From NCBI GenBank assembly GCA_964550025.1, contig CAZJYI010000061.1, forward strand, positions 1 to 59,785: a stretch of DNA of 59,785 nucleotides, read 5' to 3'. Below the pieces are notes generated by a model. That model saw only the letters and a program-made list of their open reading frames with translations. It was not told the origin of the DNA and made no database searches. The stretch comes from CAZJYI01 sp964550025 (lineage in GTDB: Bacteria > Verrucomicrobiota > Kiritimatiellia > UBA8416 > CAYOBW01). Shown piece by piece: positions 43,010-51,700 of this stretch (position 1 is the stretch's first letter; every line of letters starts with the position of its first letter). The position numbers and the translations under genes are program-made.

Positions 43010-43103
43010 CCGCGCCCAGCGTTCCGATCTGAAGTGTGGCCCTATTTGTTTGCCCTCTTCGCCGCCGTCCTGTACTTTCGCCCGTGAAAAAGGAGAATTC
43101 GCT

Positions 43104-44093
43104 ATGACCAAACACATCAGAGTCCCAAGGAACGCTCCGCGGGGGCAAGTGCATTTGCCGGCGTGGTTGCCCACCCTGGCCGTTGTGGTGGCAGGGGTGT
43201 TGATCCTGTTGTCAGGGCTCTACTCGGTGCCGCAGGATGAGGTCGGCGTCGTGCAGCGGTTTGGCAAACTGGTGCGTATCGAGGAGCCGGGACTGCAGTG
43301 GTGCGTGCCGTTTGGCGTGGAGAAGGTATCCCCCGTTGCCGTGGAGCGCCAACTCAAGCAGGAGTTCGGGTTCGGGACGCCGGGTGCCAGGAATCCGACC
43401 CAGTACTCGCCGCGCGACCAGTGGGAGCTCGAGACGACGATGGTGACGGGCGACCTGAACATGGCGCTGGTTGAGTGGATCATTCAGTACCGCGTCAAGG
43501 ATCCCGAACTGTTCCTGTTCCGGGTCAGGAACCCGGGCGAGACGTTGCGCGACGTGTCCGAGTCGGTTATGCGCGAGGTGGTGGGGGACCGGACCGTGGA
43601 CGAGGTACTGACCGGGGGGCGCCAGGAAATCGTGTCCGTAGCCCTCGAGCGAATGCAGGAAGTCGTCGACAAGTACAACATGGGCTTGAGGATCGACCAG
43701 GTTCAGCTCAAGAACGTCAACCCTCCCAAACCCGTACACGCGTCGTTCGACGAGGTCAACGAAGCCAAGCAGGAACGCGAGAAACTGATCAACATTGCGC
43801 GCGGCGAGTACAACAAGGCCGTGCCGCGAGCGCGGGGCGAGGCGGACCAGAAGATCCAGGAAGCCGAGGGCTATGCCATTCAGCGCGTGAACGAGGCCAT
43901 GGGCGATACCAACCGTTTCAACGCGATACTTGTCGAGTACCTGAAAGCACCGGAGGTGACGAAGCGCCGGCTCTACCTGGAAACGATGGCGTCCGTTCTG
44001 CCAAGGCTCAAGTCGAAGGTCATACTCGATGCCGATGCGAACAGCGTGTTGCCACTGCTGCAGCTCGACGGGCAGGAAGGAGGAAGACGATGA
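43104..44093 (+). CDS. hflK: HflK-type SPFH/band 7 membrane protease regulator
   Basis: 329 residues from ATG 43104, preceded by AAGGAG six bases upstream; the frame is open further 5' but not HflK-like. One N-terminal transmembrane segment (about 26-46) is followed by an SPFH domain (YSVPQDEVGVVQRFGKLVRIEEPGLQWCVPF...) and a C-terminal coiled coil (FDEVNEAKQEREKLINIARGEYNKAVPRARGEA). With HflC it forms the inner-membrane cage that controls FtsH. Shorter than E. coli HflK, lacking its Gly/Asn-rich N-terminus. ATGA overlap with hflC. Confidence 0.92.
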   Translation: MTKHIRVPRNAPRGQVHLPAWLPTLAVVVAGVLILLSGLYSVPQDEVGVVQRFGKLVRIEEPGLQWCVPFGVEKVSPVAVERQLKQEFGFGTPGARNPTQYSPRDQWELETTMVTGDLNMALVEWIIQYRVKDPELFLFRVRNPGETLRDVSESVMREVVGDRTVDEVLTGGRQEIVSVALERMQEVVDKYNMGLRIDQVQLKNVNPPKPVHASFDEVNEAKQEREKLINIARGEYNKAVPRARGEADQKIQEAEGYAIQRVNEAMGDTNRFNAILVEYLKAPEVTKRRLYLETMASVLPRLKSKVILDADANSVLPLLQLDGQEGGRR

Positions 44094-45070
44094 AGCAGCT
44101 CACCAAGAAACTCGGCAAAGGGGTCGTGGCGGCGCTGGTAATTGTCGTGCTCCTGGTTCTGTCCGGCAGCTTGTTCCGGGTCGACGAAACCGAGCAGGTG
44201 ATCATCACCCAGTTTGGCAAGCCGGTCAGGAAGCCGATCGTGACGGCGGGTCTCAAGCTCAAGGTCCCCTTCATCCAGAAGGTCAACCGGTTTGACCGCC
44301 GTGTCCTCGAGTGGGACGGCATGACCTACGACGACCTGCCGACGAAGGACAAGCTCTTCATCGTCGTGGACACGTTCGGCCGCTGGCAGATCGCCGATCC
44401 GCTGCAGTACTTCCGTCGTCTGCGGGATGAACGCAGCGCGCAGTCCCGGCTCGAGGACATCCTCGGCAGCGAGACGCGCAACGCCATAGCGAAACACGAG
44501 TTGCTTGAGATCATCCGCACCAGCAAGGACCGCGAACCGGTGGTTGACGAGGACCTGCTGGGCATTGATGGCCGGGGCGGCACGCTCCTGCCCATTCAGA
44601 AGGGCCGGACCAAGGTCGAACGAGAGATATTCGACGCCGCCGCGGTGAAGCTGAAGGAGTTCGGGATCGAGTTGCTCGATATTCGCTTCAAGCGCATCAA
44701 CTACAACGAGAGCGTGCGCCGCAAGATCTACGACCGCATGATCAGCGAGCGCCAGCAGATCGCCGAACGTCACCGCTCCGAGGGGGCGGGGGAAGCCGCC
44801 AAGATCCTGGGAGAGAAGGAGCGCGACCTGCGCGAGATCGAGTCCACGGCCTACAAGAAGATCCAGGAGATCCGCGGCGGGGCCGATGCAAAGGCGACCG
44901 AGATCTACGCTTCGGCGTACAACCAGAGCAAGGAAGCGGTGGAGTTGTACGAGTTTATCAAGTCGCTGGAGACCTACGAAGAGGCCGTTGACGAGAAGAC
45001 AACCCTGATCCTGTCCACGGACAGCGACCTGTTCCGGTACCTGAAGACGCTGGAGAAGAAGGGCGAGTAG
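44090..45070 (+). CDS. hflC: HflC-type SPFH/band 7 membrane protease regulator
   Basis: 326 residues from ATG 44090, overlapping the hflK stop by four bases. N-terminal transmembrane segment (VVAALVIVVLLVLSGSLF), SPFH domain (VDETEQVIITQFGKPV...GLKLKVPFIQKVNRFDRR) and C-terminal coiled coil with SERQQIAERHRSEGAGEAAKILGEKERDL, matching HflC. Acts with HflK around FtsH. Confidence 0.93.
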   Translation: MKQLTKKLGKGVVAALVIVVLLVLSGSLFRVDETEQVIITQFGKPVRKPIVTAGLKLKVPFIQKVNRFDRRVLEWDGMTYDDLPTKDKLFIVVDTFGRWQIADPLQYFRRLRDERSAQSRLEDILGSETRNAIAKHELLEIIRTSKDREPVVDEDLLGIDGRGGTLLPIQKGRTKVEREIFDAAAVKLKEFGIELLDIRFKRINYNESVRRKIYDRMISERQQIAERHRSEGAGEAAKILGEKERDLREIESTAYKKIQEIRGGADAKATEIYASAYNQSKEAVELYEFIKSLETYEEAVDEKTTLILSTDSDLFRYLKTLEKKGE

Positions 45071-45152
45071 AGCGGGACCACACCCATCTCACGTGAGCCC
45101 TCTATCCCCCGCAAGCAGGGACGGATTGCAGAGATCGCCCTCTTTCTCTCTA

Positions 45153-45491
45153 CCTTCGTCTTTGCCATTGTCTTTACCCTTGTCTTCCCCGTGAGCAGAT
45201 TAGGGCAAAGACTACGGCAAAGACGAAGGGTGGAGATGCACTGCGGCCTCATCACTACCACAGTCCCCGGCCTCAGCGTCTCGCTCCCCCCTAATCCGTC
45301 CCGTAATCTCGCACCACACGTGGGAGAGAGCGAGAGGGAGAGTAGGGGACAGATTAGAGTCTGACGCCATCAGTTCTATGCGTCTTGCGCAGAAGATGGG
45401 CGCGAGCAATTGAAGACGAGCGAGCGTAATCAGTGACCAGTGATCGGTAATCAGTGGGGGACTGATCACTGATGACCGATCACTGGTCACT
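45153..45491. repeat. Successive long inverted repeats between convergent genes
   Basis: Three palindromic structures in a 425-base gap without genes. First: CCTTCGTCTTTGCC (45153-45166) pairs perfectly with 45216-45229. Second: a looser pairing around 45,290-45,360 (TAATCCGTCCC with GGGACAGATTA). Third: 45432-45456 pairs with 45467-45491 over 25 bases with one mismatch. Arms are built from short tandem units (TGACCAG/TGATCGG-like). Possibly a bidirectional terminator for hflC and the dehydrogenase gene. Confidence 0.8.
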
Positions 45492-45495
45492 TCGG

Positions 45496-47160
45496 CTACG
45501 CCCCGTACCGCGCCAGCAGCGCTTCCTCCGCCTCCTTCGTCCAGACGCCGTCCTTCAGTTTTCCGGCCACTTCCGGCATGGCATCAGGTAGATCGTCCAG
45601 GGCGGTCACCTGGAGACCCTTGCAGGCGGGGTAGACCATGATCTTGCCCGGCACTTCCTGCTTCTCGACCATGCGGATGCCGGCGACGGCGCCATCGAGT
45701 CCCGAGATGGCCGCCACGGAGACGTTTGTGTCCAGCCGGCCCGACTCGACGTTGCGCTGCACGATCCGCATGTCCTCCATGGTGGACCCGCTCGTGCCGA
45801 TGCAGTAGAGGCCTTTGCGGACGTAGGCATCCATGTCGATCTCGCCCGTTACGGCAGCGGGGATGCCGGCAAAGATGTTGATGATGCCGCCGGGGTTGCT
45901 CTCCCTGACGGCCTGCGCGACAAGCTGCGGGACGGGCGCCATGATCGCGATGTAGTCGAAAGCCCCGGAGAACGGCGCCGTCTTGGGATTGTAGGAGCAG
46001 TACTCCACGCTGTTTCGTTTGGCCGCGGGGTGGGCGATGCGGTCCAGCGCCTCCAGCCGCTCGTCGCTGAGGTCGGCGCCGACCACCGTCACTCCCGCCA
46101 CGCCCTGGCACAGGTTGCGTATCACGTGCATAACGCCCATCGGGCCGCCGGCGCCGACCACGTGAATGGCGTTCCCCTCACGGATTTCGCCCGTGGCGGG
46201 GATGGTTTTGAGCGCGTCGGCCGGCTGGTTCCCTTCCGTGCCGGCGATGCGGATGCCCCCATAGTGGACGCGACCGAGTGCCGTTGTCACGTCGCGCCCC
46301 AGCTCGCCGTCGCACAGCATGATGAGGAACAGGCCGTTGGCGGCGACCTTGGCAAAGAGTCTCTCCACCGTGTCCGGGTCGGAGCCGAAGTAGAGCACGT
46401 CGTCGTACCCGCCGTCCGGAACGTCGTCGACGGACAGTGCCGTTTCGGTGGCGCCCAGGCCCGGCAGCGAGTCCGGTCCCACCACGGTGGCGGTTGATGG
46501 TGTCGTGTCGGGGCCGACGACCCGGCCCATGGCCCCCTCGGGCACTGCCGCGTCCGCGACGACCAGCAGGTTGCCCCCGGGTTTCAGCGTCTGCCGCTCG
46601 CGCACCTGGTAGGACTCTTCGACGCAGGCCCAGGGCTCGACCAGCGCGATGGCCGAAGCCGATCGTTCCTCCGAGGCCGGCATGAGCATGGATTCGCCTT
46701 CGGGCGAGATGATGATGCGCTCGTCGAGCAGAACGTATTCCTGCAGTGCGCCTTCGAAGTTGTAACCGAACGCACCGTTCGAGGTGGCCGTTCGGACCCA
46801 GCGCCAGTCGGCCTGTACGAGGTAGCGTTCACCCACTTTGAAGCGGGTGATGGCACTGCCGACCTTGACAATTGTCACCACCGGCTCGTGCCCGGGCACA
46901 GTCGCCTTCTCTCCGGGAACGTAGCTCGGGATCTCCTGCAGGACAGCCAGGTCGATTCCGGACACGACCTCGGACTTGCGCACGTGCCTTGTGAACTGCT
47001 TGAGCACCTTGAGGTCCGAGAAGCAGAGCCCGCAGACCTCCACGCGGCAGAGGACCTGATGAGGGCCGGGTTCCGGGACGGGTTTGGCGGCATTCAGTTC
47101 GAGCTCATCGGGTCCGATAAGTTGCACGGCCCGTTCGGTAGCAGGAATCGCATCACTCAT
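45496..47160 (-). CDS. Zn-type alcohol dehydrogenase family protein with extra Rossmann-like domain
   Basis: 554 residues from ATG 47160, chosen because AAGGAG lies about ten bases upstream; the frame is open to 47223. The GroES-like catalytic domain has likely zinc ligands C43 (EVCGLCFSDL) and H91-E92 (VPGHEP). The structural-zinc cysteine cluster of classical ADH is absent. Typical members have about 350 residues. The extra length is a second Rossmann-like segment (about 220-350, LKPGGNLLVVADAAVPEG...YDDVLYFGS) placed before the true coenzyme-binding fold (about 368-, HVVGAGGPMGVMHVI). Substrate unknown; polyol or sugar oxidation is possible. Single-gene unit. Confidence 0.8.
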   Translation of the reverse strand: MSDAIPATERAVQLIGPDELELNAAKPVPEPGPHQVLCRVEVCGLCFSDLKVLKQFTRHVRKSEVVSGIDLAVLQEIPSYVPGEKATVPGHEPVVTIVKVGSAITRFKVGERYLVQADWRWVRTATSNGAFGYNFEGALQEYVLLDERIIISPEGESMLMPASEERSASAIALVEPWACVEESYQVRERQTLKPGGNLLVVADAAVPEGAMGRVVGPDTTPSTATVVGPDSLPGLGATETALSVDDVPDGGYDDVLYFGSDPDTVERLFAKVAANGLFLIMLCDGELGRDVTTALGRVHYGGIRIAGTEGNQPADALKTIPATGEIREGNAIHVVGAGGPMGVMHVIRNLCQGVAGVTVVGADLSDERLEALDRIAHPAAKRNSVEYCSYNPKTAPFSGAFDYIAIMAPVPQLVAQAVRESNPGGIINIFAGIPAAVTGEIDMDAYVRKGLYCIGTSGSTMEDMRIVQRNVESGRLDTNVSVAAISGLDGAVAGIRMVEKQEVPGKIMVYPACKGLQVTALDDLPDAMPEVAGKLKDGVWTKEAEEALLARYGA

Positions 47161-47508
47161 ACTCGCATTCTCCTTGTGCATTGCCAAGTCACCATGAGAA
47201 CGGTGATGAGCAGGCAAAGTCAAGCTCGGAGCTGCACTCAGAAAGCGCGGACTCGGACCTCAACTGTCTCGGTTCGAGGTGTCAGGTGTCCCGCTTTCGC
47301 GCTTTCAGACTACGCACATCGGCCACTCGGTTTCAACCACCCGGTTCCCTGTTACGACAAGGCGCTTGAGGTCGCCTACGTCTACGACGAGTGGATTCGT
47401 GAAGCAATCGCCCCGGGCATCTTTGAGGAGCCGCCGTTGCGGGAATCCGCTGAAGGTGCCCGGCAAGGACTGGCTGTGTATGTGGCGGACGCAATGGCAT
47501 GTGCCGGT

Positions 47509-47594
47509 TGTCAGGACGCGGTCCGCACCGTCGAGGGCATAGGTAGTGCTTCCCGCGATGCTCGATACATTCGACACCTGTTCCGCCGGGAAAT
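47509..47594 (-). pseudogene. Displaced RHS core fragment
   Basis: About 85 bases match 50620-50705 inside the large RHS gene with roughly seven differences. They encode VSNVSSIAGSTTYALDGADRVL in the same orientation, then leave homology at TTGTCHC. No start or full repeat set is present. Stretch 47,229-47,508 beside it has an open frame on the plus strand (KALEVAYVYDEWIREA...) that I do not recognise and do not call as a gene. Confidence 0.8.
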
Positions 47595-47621
47595 ACGTAA
47601 GGAAAGCTGATCCAAATGTTG

Positions 47622-47813
47622 AGTGTTGATTCTGCTGAAGAACCTCATCGGTGGGGCGTCAGCCCTATATCGGCTTCCGTACTCGTACACCCAGATCTCT
47701 AACCCCCTGGCGAGGAGAGAGTTGCGTGCACGAGTAAGTGTACGAGTACGGCGGGTGGGGCACCAGCCCACTCCCGATGTTCGAGATAGGGGGTTTTTCA
47801 GCAGAATCGAGTG
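47622..47813. repeat. MITE-like inverted repeat element
   Basis: Outer arms ATTCTGCTGAA (47629-47639) and TTCAGCAGAAT (47797-47807) and inner arms GTACTCGTACAC (47679-47690) and GTGTACGAGTAC (47738-47749) are perfect. The intervening GGGGCGTCAGCCC / GGGCTGGTGCCCC-type sequence pairs partially. GAGTGTT flanks one side and GAGTGTT the other, in direct orientation, resembling a target duplication. No coding sequence. Confidence 0.7.
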
Positions 47814-47836
47814 TTAAGACACGACCCTTGTGACCC

Positions 47837-48247
47837 TTATGACCTCATGAGCTTGGTGAGCAATTCCTGCAGTCGAAGGAAGTCACGTGTCTCTGGTGCG
47901 AGGGGGTGATCGGCAAGATGACGGTCTAGGGTAGCAAGCCACTCACCACCAGCATCGGTATTGCGCTCGTCCTCGATGTAGAAATCGGCAATTGCACATG
48001 AGAGGATGGTGCATTTCTCAAAGTCCGCAGCTGCTTCTGCGAGTTCATACGCTCTAAGAAGGGAATGAAGTCTGATCGACGGTTCGTCCGAGGCATTGGC
48101 TCTTGCCAACAGAATGCAAGGACGCTCGCCGTATTTCCTTTCAAGCGCGTCAAGATAGGAGAGCTGCTCGGCGAGCGCCTGCCCCAGACGCTCGGCATTG
48201 TCATCGCACGCGGCGTCTGCCCCTTTTGCCGCTAGCTTCACGTACAC
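47837..48247 (-). CDS. Small helical protein downstream of the RHS toxin, possible immunity protein
   Basis: 136 residues from GTG 48247, predicted all-helical and acidic (AEQLSYLDALERKYGERPCILL, HSLLRAYELAEAAADFEKCTIL). In-frame codons upstream to a stop (LHCAVNWD-VYVKLAAKG) look like a natural N-terminus but contain no standard start, so the 5' end may be damaged or the start may be the GTG. Last gene of the RHS unit. Family not recognised; the immunity role is inferred from position only. Confidence 0.5.
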   Translation of the reverse strand: MYVKLAAKGADAACDDNAERLGQALAEQLSYLDALERKYGERPCILLARANASDEPSIRLHSLLRAYELAEAAADFEKCTILSCAIADFYIEDERNTDAGGEWLATLDRHLADHPLAPETRDFLRLQELLTKLMRS

Positions 48248-48304
48248 GTCCCAATTGACGGCACAATGCAGTCAACGGCCTCATTCAAACGCCACCGTTA
48301 CGGG

Positions 48305-48769
48305 TCATTGAATGCTGAAATGCCATCCGTTCGTCAGTTGTCTGACCAGTGTCATCTGCTCTTTGGGTTTGAACGGGTATGAAGGCGAGGTGTATGAGTA
48401 TGTATACCATCTTCGCGCTGAATAGTGTCCGAACATGACCGTCATCGTGTGTTGGTCGGACCAGAGAGCATGGAGACGGTTATGTTTCAGTTCCCGGACT
48501 ATGTGCTTCTTGTCCTGTTCAGCCAGAAGAGCACCGCCCTCAAAACGCCATCTTCGTTCCGGTGGGTCATAGACAACTGAGACCTTCGTGGTGTTGGGCA
48601 GTTCCAAGAGCCGACCTGCCAACTGAGAAAGGTCAGTTGCTCGCCCTGCGGTGAAATAGCGTGAAGGCGTCTCGGGACCACGCAGTTCGCGCCTGACCAG
48701 CAGAATGGACGCCAATACGAGTGCCGCCGCAACAGCAACAGTCGCTACCGTTCCCTTTCCTGCACGCAT
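48305..48769 (-). CDS. Small membrane-anchored protein following the RHS gene
   Basis: 154 residues from ATG 48769 (an in-frame start at 48829 would overlap the RHS gene by 43 bases). N-terminal transmembrane or signal segment (VATVAVAAALVLASILLV), then a ~120-residue soluble domain (KVSVVYDPPERRWRFEGG...YTYSYTSPSYPF). It begins 17 bases after the RHS stop, so it is probably co-transcribed. A membrane-anchored immunity protein is possible, but no family was recognised. Confidence 0.6.
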   Translation of the reverse strand: MRAGKGTVATVAVAAALVLASILLVRRELRGPETPSRYFTAGRATDLSQLAGRLLELPNTTKVSVVYDPPERRWRFEGGALLAEQDKKHIVRELKHNRLHALWSDQHTMTVMFGHYSARRWYTYSYTSPSYPFKPKEQMTLVRQLTNGWHFSIQ

Positions 48770-48786
48770 AGGGTTGTTCCGGCGTA

Positions 48787-51700
48787 TCAGATAATTATTA
48801 TCATGTTGCGAAGTATCCGAGTCAACCACGGTGTGTTCTCATAGTACTCTCTCGCTCGCTTCTCCCTAAAAGCCCTTCCGGCTTCTCTGCCAGCATCAAT
48901 GTACTTGACGCTACCTTCATCCCTCCATGTCTCGCCAGCGCAGAAATTGTCCCTGTATCTCTCATAGAACTGAGCCATAGCCGCGTTCGCCACCCCACCA
49001 AGGCGTACGCCCCAATACGACCCAAAACCGATGTAACCACCAGTGTACCCGGCGAGGTAGTTGCCAAACTTGTTCGACCTGAGTTGGCCAACTCCCGGGA
49101 CATTCCAATAATCAAACCGGCGACGACGGTTGTAGTCATGAATGCCGGGAGCCTGATGCATCAAGAAGGCTTGTATGAGTTTGTCTGGTGCAGCAGTTGG
49201 AGTGAGTACTCCCGTCATATCGATTCTGTTGCGGATGTCCTGGAGTATCGCCTCAACTTCCTCCTCGGAGTGCACCAGCCCGAATGGGTCCACGAAGTTC
49301 ACAGGATTGCCACCGCAGAACACATACTGGTTGAGACCCCCAGCAATACCGATGGGGTCTTTGGATAGCCATCGCCCCGTCACCGGGTCGTACCAGCGTG
49401 CCCGGAAGTAGTACAGCCCGGTCTCCCATGAATACCACCGTCCCTGCCACAGATAATGGTTGCCGACGGCGGATTCTTCGAGGGGGGCTCCGTCGCGATC
49501 ATAGACGCCGAGCACACGTCCCCACACATCGAACCGGTACGATTCCACGATCTCGCCGTCTTCGTCCGTCAAGGCGTGAACCGTGCCGAGATGGTCGGTC
49601 AGGGCGCAGTAGGTGTTCGTTTCGCTCGCGGAATATGTGGTGAGCGCCAGCAGGTTGTCGATGCCCGGGCCCCACATGTAGGTCTTCTTGAGATTGCCGG
49701 TCGAGTCTACCTCGGCAATCGGATGCACGCCGTCGTAGACGAGATGATTGGTGGTGCTGCCGGTGATGACTCGTACCCGCCGGGCGAGGGCATCGTAGGC
49801 GTACTCCTGGACCGTGCTCCCGTCCACGTCCACGGAGGTCAGTTGGTACTGACCGTTCCACGCCAACTCCGTCGTTTTGGTGTAGGCGGTGCCGTTGTAG
49901 GTGATGCTCGTCATGCACCCGGCGCTGTCGAGCAGGTAGGCTGCGTTCGTCACAAGCGTTTGGAACAGACTGTTCGTCACGTAGTCCATGTTGCCCGCTT
50001 CATCGCAGATAGCCGCGGCAATCTGCTGCGTCCCCAGTCCCACGGCGAGACCGTAGGCCCAGAAGTTGCTCCCTTCGGTCGTGGGCGTGACCGCAACGCT
50101 GTTGCTGACCCACAATTCCCCGTAGCGTTCGCCGGTGCCGATGTCGCTCTCGTCATCAATATAGCCGACCACGTCCACCGTCAGTGTCGTGTATGAGCCG
50201 CTAACGGCCCACGACGCAAGGCGGTTGCCCGCCCCGAGCGTGTAGTTGAGCGTCACGCCGTCCCGGGTTTTCGATGTGCGATTGCCGGCCAAGTCGTACT
50301 GGATGCACTCGTCGCGATTGGTACCACCTCGGGCATCCTTCTGCGTTTCGCTCGTGAGCCTGTCGAGCGTGTCGTAGCCGTATGCCGTGCTTTCGCCGTT
50401 TTCGCGTGTGACCGATGCAATCATGCCGGCATCCGTGTATTCATACGCGAAACTGCGCAGGACATCGTTCGATTCGTTTCGCCAGGTGATGCCCGCTATT
50501 CGGTCAACGTTATCGTAGTCGTATGTCACTTCGACGCCAGTATCGGCGTTCTCCACGGATTCCACAAGACCGTTGTTGACGTTGTATGTGTTCGTGAACG
50601 TGCCAACCGGCGTGCTCATTGTCAGGACGCGGTCCGCGCCGTCGAGGGCGTAGGTGGTGCTTCCCGCGACGCTCGAGACGTTCGACACCTGTCCCGCCGG
50701 GAAATGGGTGTAGCTCACCGTGCCGGACGGCGCGGTCCCCGCGGATGCGGTCAGCCTGTTGGCGGCATTGTGAGTGTTCGAAACGCTGCCCTCGGCGTTG
50801 CAAGCCGTCTCGAGGAGACCGTTCTTGAGATACGTGAACGTGTTCGTCGCGTCCGGGTAGATCACGGAGCGCAGGTTGGCGTCCGTGTCGTAAGCGAAAT
50901 CGACCGTTGTGCCGTCAAACCGTTCGATCTCGTCCACGAAATCCCCCACGCTGTAGGTGACGGACATGCCCTGCGATTCGAGGTTCGTGACGGCAACGGG
51001 CCGGTCCTGCAAGTCGAGGTGGTAAGTCTCGACCGCACGGTCGAGAGCGTCGGTGACGGCCAGCGTGTTGAATTGGTTGTCGTAGCCGATGCTGATGGTG
51101 ACGTCGGTATTCGACGACGCCCCCACCAGCGTGCGGGTCATCGAGGTCATCCGCCTGGTTGGGGCGTAGGTGTACCGGTTTGTTCGCCCCCCGATGTCGA
51201 CGTGGTTGGTCATGTTGCCCACCGCATCGTAGAGGAACGTCTCCACCTTTTCGAGCGGGTATCTGATCTCGCTGACTCGGCCCAGCTCGTCGCTCTCGAG
51301 TTCGGTTGTCCGCCACGCATACGTGTAGTTTGTGCTGGGCGGCTCAGGCGGGACATACGCATAGGGCGGCATCTCTATCTTCTCGAGATGCCCCAGCCTG
51401 GAGTACTGCATGCGGACCATCGGACCGGCTTTTGGCACGACGGACGTGGGGAAGCCGTACGCGTCATAGGTGTAGCGTACCCAACTGCCGTTGGCGTTGG
51501 TCGCTCCGGACAGCAGACCGTTGGTCAGGTACCCGTATGTGTTGGTGTAGCAGGCGTTCGTGGCATAGTAGAGCTTCGAGGCGGTGAGAAGCCCGTCTTC
51601 GTACTCGAATTCCGTCCTCGCCCCTTCCGAATCGGTGACGGAGGCGAGGGTCTGCATGTTGTCGTTGGTGTTCCATGTGAAGGTTGAGAGGTTGGACACC

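Noticed and set aside
47229..47508. Plus-strand gene beside the RHS fragment
   Set aside because: A protein-like stretch (KALEVAYVYDEWIREA) is visible, but no convincing start, ribosome site or family; it may be a remnant.
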